DNA from: Sergeia podlipaevii
Lineage: Eukaryota; Euglenozoa; Kinetoplastea; Trypanosomatida; Trypanosomatidae
Length of the DNA: 64,000 nucleotides
Assembly: GCA_030849805.1 (NCBI GenBank)
Contig: JASANZ010002236.1
Span: 1-64,000, forward strand
Direction of reading: 5' to 3'
Of the stretch, positions 37,418 to 46,226 are shown in pieces. Position 1 is the stretch's first letter. Each line of letters begins with the position of its first letter. Under the pieces are notes generated by a model. It was not told the DNA's origin and did no database searches. It saw only the letters and a program-made list of their open reading frames with translations. A program made the position numbers and the translations under genes.

Positions 37418-40327
37418 CTACGCGAGCCCCTCGCCGCGAAGAATCGCATCAGTGATATTGTCCAGGGCCGTCCAGGAGCCTCCGTCATCATCGGAGCCTA
37501 CCCTCTCATCCTGATCATCATGGTGTGTGTGCGACCATGGCGCTGGCACGCTGTCACATGCGTCCTTCCCTTTCACTCTGGCTGGCCACGTCACGTGCTG
37601 GTGCTCCTGCTGCTGCATCTGCGCTGCAGCGTTAGGCGGAGAGCGGGACTTGGAAAGCATGTACGTCCTTTGAGCAATCGGTGAGGCTCCAGAAAGAGAG
37701 ACCCCACGCGCAGCACCACTCACATCGCCAGCATTGTGGAGAAAGCTTGCGGTGCCGTGTGGGGGCGGGGAGTCACCAAGCTGTCGCGGTAGCCGCGGTG
37801 CATTCTGGAAGGAAAGTCGTGAGAGAGCCAAGCGGGTAGCTGCGGACGGAGTACCTGCACTATTGGCATTCAAGAGACTGTACCCGTAGTCCATACTGGC
37901 GCTCTTAGCGGTAGCATTGGTGTTGCCACTGCGGCCAGTGGCAAGTGGTGTAGCCTCACCACCTCCAGCGTAAGGAAGGCAATACATAGCCGCAGCCCCA
38001 GGCACCTGGCCAACGCTCTCGGCACGAGCAACGGACTCTAGAAAGACGGGATCCTGGAAGACAGGATGGTCACGCAGAAGCTCTAGTTCATTCACTAGGC
38101 GCACTTTCGCAGCGGCAGCCAAGCCATCTCTAGTCTGCTGGGAGTACCGGCGGCGTCGTGCCTCAGCATCATCGATGTAGCTACCGTCTTCGCCACTCGC
38201 CATATCAGAGGAGTGGTGTGGAATAGGAGATGGTGAGTAGGTGCCAGCGGGTCGAAAGGTGTGAACCGATGAAAGCTGTGGAGCAAAGGTGCATCCATCT
38301 TTCTCCCTGATTGCCTTCTCCTCACGCGCCCGCAGCAAGCGAGTCTCCTTGCCCTCTTGCCACATGTTCGCACGCAGTGCTACCGCTTCAACACGTTCGG
38401 CGCTGGTGATAGCAAAAAAAGGTCTCGGGGCTGCGGCTGCTGAACCACGAGGAGAGCAAGACGACGCCAACGACACCCCGGGCTCCGCAGATGCAGTTGG
38501 AGTGGAACCAGGATAGAGGGGTTGACGATTCGCCAGCTTGCGCTTCGCGAGGCGGGCTGTATAGGGTGAAATGCTAGGATGAAAGGTCGCACGAGCGTCG
38601 CGCTCTTCCCGCAGTCTCGTCAAGTTCCGCTGCCGCCTCTCCTCCTCGGCCTCTAACTTGTCGAGAATAGAATGGCAAGTGTCAGCGCCGTCCTTTTTCC
38701 TCTTCTTCTCCTTGCCGTCACGAAAAAACTTGACAAGAAGGTGCTCCTGGCGCTTGGCACGAAGCTTCTTGCAAAGCGCCTCCTGCTCCTCTTGTGGCCA
38801 CTTATCAAAGGGAATGCGCTTTGTTTTACTACTGACGCCCAGACTGTCGTCCCCTTCCGTCTCCACCACTCGAGTCGGAAGAGCGTTAGGTTGGAAGTAG
38901 GGCTTGCCAGTCACAGGGTCGTACTTTTCGCCGTCGCACGTACCCCCTGCACTGGTGAGTCTCAGCTTTTCAGCATTCTGCACGCGTTTGATCATGTCTG
39001 CCTCCACACGAGCCAAATAGTGGCGCTCCGCAGCGGAAGGGGATGAGGAAGGCAGCAGCTTCCGCAAGCCATAACGTCCGCCGTCGCAACCATTCAGGTC
39101 CTTGTCCTCATCACCTGCGTTGAGGTTGCCGCTAGCAGCCGCACCTTTGCATGGAGAGCGGCGGGTAAGTTGGTAAAGAAGCTCTCTCTGTTCCTCAATG
39201 CGGGCTGTAGTGAGGGGCTCGTGAGCAGCCGCAGCAGCGCCGGTTCCAAGAGAACGCGAAAGTGTATCGCCTACCCCCTCCGCTGCCAATGCCTGCAAGC
39301 TCATCGCCTCGTCCTTTCCTCGAGATTCAGCAGTCTTCGTCTCGGCAGCGTAGCTTCGTGGCTGCCAAAGCGGGTGTCGAGGTGTTATCCCCCGCGATCT
39401 ACTTAATATCTTCCTGCTGCCCTCACTCATCATTAGACCTGAAGGCACACTAACAGCCTTGCCATCTTGTGAAGTCTCTGGATACTTGGCCGCCAGCTTC
39501 CTTGCGGTTTTCTGCTGCCACTCAATACACCTAGCTAAAAAGGTCTCGCGGCCCTTCCCACGGCGCCTCCGTGCCGCCTTCGACAAGCGAGGAGTGAAGG
39601 TGCACGCTGCCATCTCCATCTCTGCCAGCGCCTGCCGCTTCTGCTCTGCATGCGCCTCTGTTTCTCTCTGTCTTGAAACGCCAGTCACGTAGAGCTCCAC
39701 ACACCGCTCACGCCCCGCGCGCTTGCGCTGCCGTGACCGCCGTGCGCGGCGGCGAACTGCTCTAGAGTGCGCGAGGGTCTCCAGCAGATACAGCAGCGCA
39801 TACGGGTGCCGCCGATGAGCTGTGTAATGATGATAATCACGGCCATATTCGTTAATGTGGTTGCGCTCACTGCTGTCGTACATATCCACCTCCTCGTCCA
39901 CCTCGTCTGCGGCAAAGTAGAGAAGCGTGAGCGAGAAAGGGAGGTCAAGGGATTCAAGCGCAGGGTCTTCACCAAGTGAGTCGCTGCTGCTGTTAGACCA
40001 CTCCCCGTCCTCCCCACTCCTGTTTCTAGAAGCAATGCGAAGTGGATGTCCCTGTTGGACGCAAACCTGCTGCGATATAGGAATCCGTGGAGGAGGAGAC
40101 GCCCCTGCTGAGATGGTGGACGTATTCGTTTCGTTCATGTTGCCTCTAACCTGGCCGTCTGTCTTTGGTTGGGTCGAGCTAGTACTAGTAACCGCCTTTA
40201 CACTGGCGCCAGTGTGAGTGCCAGACAAAGCAGTAGCTGCCGTATTCTCTAGGGATACTGCGAAGGCCTTCATGCCACCACCTGCATTCGTGCTACTGTG
40301 AGATTGAAGTGGAACTACAGAACTCAT
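37418..40327 (-). CDS. Large basic hypothetical with repeated C/A-T-F-x-P motif (969 aa)
   Basis: The ATG at 40327 (M-S-S-V-V-P) is the first in frame. The protein is charged, with long Arg/Lys/Glu helices and Ser/Ala-rich linkers, and has no membrane span. A short motif recurs: C-T-F-T-P-R-L-S near residue 242, A-T-F-H-P-S-I-S near 580 and C-T-F-A-P-Q-L-S near 679, each next to a basic helix. A related P-Y-F-Q-P occurs near 476. An Arg-rich stretch (about 188-210) could be a nuclear or nucleic-acid/tubulin-binding patch. Such T-F-x-P-x-hydrophobic-S repeats next to charged helices are familiar from trypanosomatid flagellar and cytoskeletal proteins, an association from general knowledge only. 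No enzymatic motif; function unknown. Confidence 0.78.
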   Translation of the reverse strand: MSSVVPLQSHSSTNAGGGMKAFAVSLENTAATALSGTHTGASVKAVTSTSSTQPKTDGQVRGNMNETNTSTISAGASPPPRIPISQQVCVQQGHPLRIASRNRSGEDGEWSNSSSDSLGEDPALESLDLPFSLTLLYFAADEVDEEVDMYDSSERNHINEYGRDYHHYTAHRRHPYALLYLLETLAHSRAVRRRARRSRQRKRAGRERCVELYVTGVSRQRETEAHAEQKRQALAEMEMAACTFTPRLSKAARRRRGKGRETFLARCIEWQQKTARKLAAKYPETSQDGKAVSVPSGLMMSEGSRKILSRSRGITPRHPLWQPRSYAAETKTAESRGKDEAMSLQALAAEGVGDTLSRSLGTGAAAAAHEPLTTARIEEQRELLYQLTRRSPCKGAAASGNLNAGDEDKDLNGCDGGRYGLRKLLPSSSPSAAERHYLARVEADMIKRVQNAEKLRLTSAGGTCDGEKYDPVTGKPYFQPNALPTRVVETEGDDSLGVSSKTKRIPFDKWPQEEQEALCKKLRAKRQEHLLVKFFRDGKEKKRKKDGADTCHSILDKLEAEEERRQRNLTRLREERDARATFHPSISPYTARLAKRKLANRQPLYPGSTPTASAEPGVSLASSCSPRGSAAAAPRPFFAITSAERVEAVALRANMWQEGKETRLLRAREEKAIREKDGCTFAPQLSSVHTFRPAGTYSPSPIPHHSSDMASGEDGSYIDDAEARRRRYSQQTRDGLAAAAKVRLVNELELLRDHPVFQDPVFLESVARAESVGQVPGAAAMYCLPYAGGGEATPLATGRSGNTNATAKSASMDYGYSLLNANSAGTPSAATRLALSRLSFQNAPRLPRQLGDSPPPHGTASFLHNAGDVSGAARGVSLSGASPIAQRTYMLSKSRSPPNAAAQMQQQEHQHVTWPARVKGKDACDSVPAPWSHTHHDDQDERVGSDDDGGSWTALDNITDAILRGEGLA

Positions 40328-41186
40328 CTGATGTGTTGTGATAAAAAGATAAATATGTGTGGAGTTGCGCTCACTTTTTCTTCGTTTCGCCACAGCTTTT
40401 CTGTCTCCCTCTCTCTGGTGTATATCCGTTCTTGTTGTTCTGATGTTTTCTTTCTTCTTCCTTAAGCTATTTCTAACTGTACAGTTTCTATTCAGCCTAT
40501 GTAGCTTTCAAAAGAAAAGAAAGACCGAAGTACTAAATACACCTTCAGCCTGTCTTCCCTCCGCTATACTGCAATGCGCTCGTTTCTTCAAAAGAGAAAA
40601 AGGAAACAAAATGAAGGAAAAAAAAATGTATATTTATGAAGAGGGTGTCTGTGTCCAAAAAAGAGAACGAAAAAAGAAAACACTGTTTGGTTGCCCATCG
40701 CAAAAAAAAAAAAGCAAAGGAATCAAATAGAACTACTCGTAAGCAATCTTTATTTAAAAAAAAAAAAAATGCCCGCGTTAAATGCATTTACTAGCAATCC
40801 AAAATAAATTCAAGTAGAAGAAGTAGAAAAAAAAAAAAAGCGCGCGTTTCCATTGGCTTTGCACAATCAAACCTCCCCATCCAACTGCTTTTGAAAGAGA
40901 GACTTACGCTTGAATGCTGCCCCAACAGTAGTGGCAAGCCCCTTTTCCATAATCGGGTTAAGCGTCGGCGGCACCTCACGCACGCCAGCGCCTGCATGAT
41001 CCACAATCTCCCCCAGAGCGTAGGTGCGGTGTTCCGCCGACGGTGCCTCTGGAGCCAGTGGAAGGCGCTCTGCCACCGCTACCGCCTCTCCCTCTCCAAC
41101 TGCTGCCTTGCTCCCCCCCTCATCACTACANAGTAGAAGAAGAAGAAAAAAAAAAAGAAGCGCGCGTTTCCATTGGATTTGCACAG
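40328..41186. other. Spacer including a duplicated copy of the URI-like gene's 3' end
   Basis: The bases nearest 40328 include a purine tract at about 40509-40530 (pyrimidine on the transcribed strand), the likely splice tract of the 969-aa gene. A-runs lie at about 40756-40769 and 40827-40839. Bases 40813-41130 repeat the 3' end and flank of the URI-like gene and belong to the assembly duplication listed separately. No independent gene. Confidence 0.6.
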
Positions 41187-41450
41187 TCAAACCTCTCCAT
41201 CCAACTGCTTTTGAAAGAGAGACTTACGCTTGAATGCTGCCCCAACAGTAGTGGCAAGCCCCTTTTCCATAATCGGGCTAAGCGTCGGCGGCACCTCACG
41301 CACGCCAGCGCCTGCATGATCCACAATCTCCCCCAGAGCGTAGGTGCGGTGTTCCGCCGACGGTGCCTCTGGAGCCAGTGGAAGGCGCTCTGCCACCGCT
41401 ACCGCCTCTCCCTCTCCAACTGCTGCCTTGCTCCCCCCCTCATCACTACA
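40813..41450. repeat. Direct duplication of about 319 bp joined by a single N (probable contig overlap)
   Basis: Copies 40813-41130 and 41132-41450 flank an N at 41131. They differ at four positions (40857/41177, 40866/41186, 40876/41196, 40958/41278) and by a change in the A-run. The repeat covers the last 87 codons and immediate 3' flank of the URI-like gene; the outer copy starts abruptly in mid-gene at the N. As at 7069, unmerged overlapping contig ends are the simplest explanation. Confidence 0.85.
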
Positions 41451-42587
41451 CGCGAGCACTTCAGGGGCGAAGGAAACACGCTTCTTCGATTTAGGGGAGT
41501 TAGTAGAGCTAACTGAAGCGGCAGGCGCGGGAGTAGCCACTGGAGGCTGCACGGCTACGCCAATATCAGCAGGAGAGGTATACGGAACGACTGGAGGCGC
41601 CGCAGAAGACGCTGATGTAGGTGAGCCAACCTCTTTCTTTTCGGCAATCTCGCTCGTAACAGCAATAGATACTGAAGAAACAGGAGACATAACTGCGGCC
41701 TCGACCTCTCTCCGGCGTGCAAGCTCCGCCTGGACACGCTTTTCCTTCTTCGCAATCATGCGCTCAGTCATGATCCGCTCAACCAGCTCTTCGTCATCCA
41801 CGTGGTCGCCCAACTCCCGCTCGATCTCAATTAGCTCATCTTCCGTCAAATCATCAAGTTAATCAAATGTGAAGAGATCCTCGTCTTCTTGGCTAGGCAG
41901 AGGTTCCGCCGGCGACAGCTCAGAATCAATCCCAGCAATAGGCACTGCCCCCCTCGTGGCGACGCTAGAACCTGCGATGGCAGAACTACTGCTGTCGCCT
42001 CTACTCGCTTCAGTATTGGCACTGGCAACGCTGGGCGTAGTGCACGCCGTGGTGGTTGGGGCAGGCAATGGGACTGAAGGAGTGTCACTAGATGCGCCTC
42101 GGCTTGAAACAGCATGGGCAACCTCTAGGTCCCTCTCTCGTCTCTCTAGCAGCTGCGCCATGGCCACCTCCGCCTCGGGCATCTCGGAAAGGAAGAGATC
42201 TCGCTTCCCCTCCAGTGTGGCCTTCTCTTCTTGCAGTACCTTGAGCTCGCGCAGCATAAACTGTGCACGTCGCTCGGCAATCCCGCGTGCCTGACTGGCA
42301 CTGCGTGATGCGAACCAGCCATCGCCCAGGAGCACCATGATGGTGTTCGTGCAATCGAGATCTGCCTCAAAGTAGCCCAGACCACCGGCCACAGGAGCCA
42401 AAATAGATCGCCGGCAGCGGTCCGTGATGCTGCTCAGGGTAATCTGCAGCTCCTTGTACTCGCTGATGCGGCGCAAGCAGCGATCCAGCTGCTCCTCGTT
42501 CTGTCGGAGAAGAAAAAGGTACAGCTCAGCGCCGGTGTACACCTCATCCTCTCCAGTCTCTTCAGGAGTGTCATGGGTAACGTCCAT
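41187..42587 (-). CDS. URI1: URI1-like unconventional prefoldin, interrupted by one in-frame TAA
   Basis: Residues about 22-140 form a prefoldin alpha domain: two helices around I-L-A-P-V-A-G-G-L-G-Y-F and the very diagnostic V-L-L-G-D-G-W-F-A-S-R-S-A-S-Q-A, matching the V-L-L-G-D-N-W-F-A of URI1. After residue 242 comes a TAA at 41859-41861. The same frame then continues without an ATG for 25 codons as L-D-D-L-T-E-D-E-L-I-E-I-E, a conserved-looking acidic helix, to the TGA at 41187. So this is one gene of about 466 codons with a premature stop (GAA to TAA is one base), not two genes. Near the C-terminus K-K-R-V-S-F-A-P-E has the R-V-x-F docking motif for protein phosphatase 1, which human URI also binds. 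URI works with HSP90/R2TP in RNA polymerase assembly. Sequencing error, a null allele or readthrough cannot be separated here. Confidence 0.8.
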
Positions 42588-43338
42588 CTAGAAAACTATT
42601 TGTTAACAGAGTGAGTGTGTATGTGTTCTTCCTTGAATGGTCCACAAGACCTGCCAAAAAGAATCAAAAGAGAGAAAGCAAAAGCACCTCTCCTTTTGTG
42701 TGTTATTACAGTAAATATTTTTTCTATTTTTATAATAATAAAAAAGAAGAGAGAAAAAAAGAGAATCAAAGCACAATTGAGATCTTAAAGACTACTATCA
42801 AAGGGAGAAAAAAAAAACGCAACACTCATACCTTGTGAGTACGGCGCAGTACCCTATGGCAGTGTCACCCTGCTGCAAAATACCAGTAGTACTATTGGAA
42901 TTAGCTATTCTTTCTTACGTCGAGTGTAAACCCTCGCTACTAGCTCAAGCTAGCACACAAAAGAAGGTGGCAAAAAAGGTATGACGTAAATGCAGTCATC
43001 CTCCTTCCTTCCTTCCCCCCCCCCCCCAACCCTACCCTACCCTAACTCACCTCTCCCAACCTCAGCAAGTCGCAACATCAACAAAAAATGTACTTTTTTA
43101 CATAACGAATAGAGCAATACCTATACCACACGCACACACTCACACACAAATGCGGGGCATACTATCACCACAACGAATAATGATTAACAATAGTAGCGCC
43201 AAAAGAAGGAAAAAAAAAAGACATATAATGTACAAAGCTCATCACTTACGCAAGGGTAGTGCAAGTAATAAAACCAGAAAGAAAGATCAAGACAGGGAAA
43301 AAAGTACCAAGAAAAAAATGAGTTCCTCGTGCTCACTC
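42588..43338. other. Spacer between DNAAF4 and URI-like genes with telomere-like G-rich element
   Basis: Plus-strand purine tracts at about 42656-42686 and 42740-42775 give splice-tract candidates 70-190 nt before the URI-like start. A C13 run followed by three C-C-C-T-A units lies at 43015-43046 (listed separately). No gene seen. Confidence 0.5.
43015..43042 (-). other. Telomere-like G-rich element and G-quadruplex motif
   Basis: On the transcribed strand three G-G-G tracts spaced by T-A are followed by T-T and 13 Gs, a perfect G-quadruplex pattern. T-T-A-G-G-G, the trypanosomatid telomere unit, occurs once, followed by two T-A-G-G-G units. The element lies about 300 nt after the DNAAF4 stop. 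It could be chance or a tiny interstitial telomeric scar. Confidence 0.6.
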
Positions 43339-45234
43339 TTAAGCAGCCGCAACACCAGTCGCAGGGGTAGATGAGTTTGCATTTCCGCTGCTGCCACCCG
43401 CGGAAGCCGCCACGAGCGTATCCATGCGGACCTTCTCTACAAGTCTATTGCAGTCATCCCTAAGGTCATTGTCGTAGGGGGTGATGCGCACAGCCTGCTC
43501 CAGGAAGGTGTGTGCCCTACGGTAGTCCTTCATGCCACACAGCGCAGCAGCTCCACGCACGTACGCCTTCAGCAGTAGGTACACATGACCGCTGCTCTCA
43601 CTGATCTTCCTCGCGGCTGCGCGGCGCTTACGGGCGAGATCGTCATAATTTCCCTTCGCTCCAGCCGCATTGCTGCCCTCGTCTGCCTCGCCGTTGTTCG
43701 CCACTGCCGCCGCCGCCGCCTCGGCCTCCTCCAGCTCGTCGTCGTCATCGCTATCCGCCTGACCCCCGCCTGAGAGTGCGCCAGGTTGGTTCAGCGCCTC
43801 TGCTACTTCCCCGCAAAAGCTGATTACTTTCCCACACTCCTCCAGCGCATCGTTAAAGCGCGCTTCGTGGAGCAGGGAGGCAGCCAGATTGCATCTGGCC
43901 TGTGCGTGATAAGGATCCTCAACAAGAATGGCCTCATACACCGCGGTGGCCTCTGCATAATTGGACTTGTAGTAAAGGGCCGAGGCCTCCTGCATACGCG
44001 CCGCGAGAGGGTCACGCTTCTCAGCGTCGCTGATTCCCCGCTCTGCCATGAGCGCCTCAACTCTTGCAAGGTCCTCGGTTACATCCTCGTCGGCGGAAGG
44101 GTCGCAGTACGCTGCCGCCATGCGAAGGTCGCTCACACCAGAAATGAGATCGTCCGCCCAGCAGTAGGCGGCTCCGCGACGTGCATGAAGCTTCGTCATG
44201 AGCGCGCGGTAGCGCTCCTGCGTAACTTCACTAGCCGGCGTGTTCGCCAACATTGTCAGTGCCAACGTGCAGTCCTCAATTGCCTTCTTGTACTCGGCCA
44301 GTTGCAAGTTGCAGGCGGCGCGGTTCATGACGCATGTCAAAAAGACACCGTCGCGCTTGATAGACTCAGAGTACGCATCCGCAGCGGCCTTCCAGTCGTG
44401 AGCCTTGTAATACTTATCGGCCCTGTCCTTCCAGAACATTGGGCTGTCCTCCACAGATACAGGCTTGTAGCGACTGCGGCGGTAGTACTCCTCATCGCCG
44501 CGAGAACGTGTCGGCAGGGTCATGGCCTTGGGTGTAAAGTCAATAGTGACGTTTACTGTTTCTGCCTGGCGAACTTGCGGCACAGCGCTACCCGCTGGTG
44601 GCGCTGCGGAAGCAGTCGAAGAGGGCCGAGCAGCAGCACCTGCACTTGCCATGGCAGCAGCAATATCAGCCGGAGAGCGCGGTACGTCCTCCTTTTTTCT
44701 CTCCCGTTGCTCTCGAGTAGTTGCGTCCTCCCAGGCGTACAGATCCTCCTCCGCCTCTGTCCTCTCTGCCTGCACCCGCTCCTCAATCACATTACGTTGC
44801 TTCTTTTCAACTTCCCATTGCTCCTCCGTCATGCGCCGTTTCTCACTCTCTTGTTGCTGCCTGCGTGCCTGCAACTTTTCGTTGTAGCGCTGCTCCTCCT
44901 GCTTCATAGAGGCCTCACGCCGCTCAAGCAGCGCCTTCTTGCCTAAAGTGCGGCTATTGACACACAAGGCGTCCCACACAAGACCTGGTTCAGACTTACG
45001 CAGTCGCAGATGCAGCAGAGAGGCATCCTCGCTATCCATGTAATGAGTGGACGCTTCCGGATCCACTGGGTGGAGAAGATCCAGAGTCAGCAGATACGTC
45101 GGAGGTGCATTGATCTTTGCAAACACAGAAGATACAAGCACATCAATGGCATCCTTCTTGAAACCTTTGATGGTTACTTGCAGCAGCACTTCGTCTACTG
45201 TCTGCTCCCATTCAAACTGAGGCTTAACGGGCAT
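43339..45234 (-). CDS. DNAAF4: Dynein axonemal assembly factor DNAAF4/DYX1C1 homologue (CS + TPR)
   Basis: The N-terminus (residues about 5-95) is a CS/p23-like domain, starting F-E-W-E-Q-T-V-D-E-V like the W-x-Q-T of human DYX1C1. A charged coiled coil (100-185) follows, then V-T-I-D-F-T-P-K near 230, equivalent to the I-N-F-T-P-R of the human protein. Next come TPRs (about 270-390) with N-R-A-A-C-N-L-Q and A-I-E-D-C-T-L-A-L. Beyond the human length there are about 220 more residues with at least two further TPR-like units (near 410-475 and 560-600) and an Ala/Glu-rich linker, giving 631 aa against about 420. The protein helps HSP90/R2TP preassemble axonemal dynein arms in the cytosol, fitting a flagellate. 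The URI-like gene is its downstream neighbour. Confidence 0.88.
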   Translation of the reverse strand: MPVKPQFEWEQTVDEVLLQVTIKGFKKDAIDVLVSSVFAKINAPPTYLLTLDLLHPVDPEASTHYMDSEDASLLHLRLRKSEPGLVWDALCVNSRTLGKKALLERREASMKQEEQRYNEKLQARRQQQESEKRRMTEEQWEVEKKQRNVIEERVQAERTEAEEDLYAWEDATTREQRERKKEDVPRSPADIAAAMASAGAAARPSSTASAAPPAGSAVPQVRQAETVNVTIDFTPKAMTLPTRSRGDEEYYRRSRYKPVSVEDSPMFWKDRADKYYKAHDWKAAADAYSESIKRDGVFLTCVMNRAACNLQLAEYKKAIEDCTLALTMLANTPASEVTQERYRALMTKLHARRGAAYCWADDLISGVSDLRMAAAYCDPSADEDVTEDLARVEALMAERGISDAEKRDPLAARMQEASALYYKSNYAEATAVYEAILVEDPYHAQARCNLAASLLHEARFNDALEECGKVISFCGEVAEALNQPGALSGGGQADSDDDDELEEAEAAAAAVANNGEADEGSNAAGAKGNYDDLARKRRAAARKISESSGHVYLLLKAYVRGAAALCGMKDYRRAHTFLEQAVRITPYDNDLRDDCNRLVEKVRMDTLVAASAGGSSGNANSSTPATGVAAA

Positions 45235-46226
45235 TTATGGATATTTTTATGAATATATTGACCCAGTCTATTTGTCTCTCTCGTTTCTATTCTTGCTAAT
45301 TATAAAACACAAGATTAGTATGCGCTAGATAGAGTACCCTCGCTTAGCGCAATATCAACTCTCTCTCTCTCTGTGTCTGTATGTATGTCTGTCTATATAA
45401 AAGAAGAGAAATATATTAACGTTTGTGCCACTGTTGGCATACGAGAAAAATAAAAGAAAAGAAAAGGGGGGAAAAAGTCAACGCTTTCCATATGAAAAGA
45501 GAAAAAAGGAGGCAAGCGTTCCTCCGTTCGCGTTACGTACACTTAGTGTAGCCAATTAGACGATAACAAGTAGTGCCTATTTTCACTCTTTCTCCTCTTT
45601 ACAATATTTTGTTTTGTTTTCCTTTTTTTTTTTTTGATTCGTACCTATAGATAGCAGTAGTACAGCAATCCAATAGTTGAAGGCACAGTCCTTCGCTTTT
45701 TCCTCCTCTTTCCTTTTCATGTTGTAAGCGTGTAAGCAGTTACGCCTTCCCCTGATTTTGGCGGGAGACACAGCAAAAGCAAAAAAAAAAAAGTAAACAT
45801 ATGGAGATCCAGCAATGATAATAATAAAGCATATTGGCAAGAGAACAGGAAATCAAAGAAATAATTTCAAAAAAAAAAAAAAAAGAACGCTCAAGCAACG
45901 CCCCTCTAAAAGAAAAAACTGCATCCAAATAAATATATATTCGAGGTAGCAGCAAACAGAAAAATATAAAGCGCGCATGAGCACAGTGATGCAACGATGG
46001 AGGATGGGGCAGCTGTAGTGTATGAAGAAGTAGCTAATGTAAACCAAAATGCTATCTTAAAGCAGTGCCCATACACGCACACACACACATTCATTCATAT
46101 ATCCACGCATCCTCAATGCTTTTGTTCTATTTCGTTGCTACAGCTTCAATATGGCTTTGTGCGGTACCGTTGTCCTGATCGTCGCTGTATCAGCTGCATG
46201 CACTCTTTCTCCCCCCTTCCCTTCCC
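45235..46226. other. Spacer with simple repeats; G-rich element at its FYVE-gene end
   Basis: A purine tract at about 45446-45478 is the clearest splice-tract candidate for the DNAAF4 gene. A CT repeat lies at about 45359-45375, A-runs at about 45781-45792 and 45869-45884. C-tracts at 46211-46226 directly abut the TAG at 46227, so the mRNA continues with three G-tracts after the stop. No gene seen. Confidence 0.5.

Noticed and set aside
41859..41861. Stop codon reassignment (as in Blastocrithidia)
   Set aside because: Only one in-frame stop was found. The other genes are free of them and use TAA, TAG and TGA as normal ends.
41859..42587. Reading the URI-like region as two separate genes
   Set aside because: Both parts are in the same frame, the second has no ATG near its start, and its first codons continue an acidic helix. 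A stop inside one gene is simpler.
43786..44946. Long plus-strand open frame of 386 codons
   Set aside because: Antisense to the DNAAF4 homologue. The translation is Leu/Cys/Arg-rich with no domain, as expected for a shadow.
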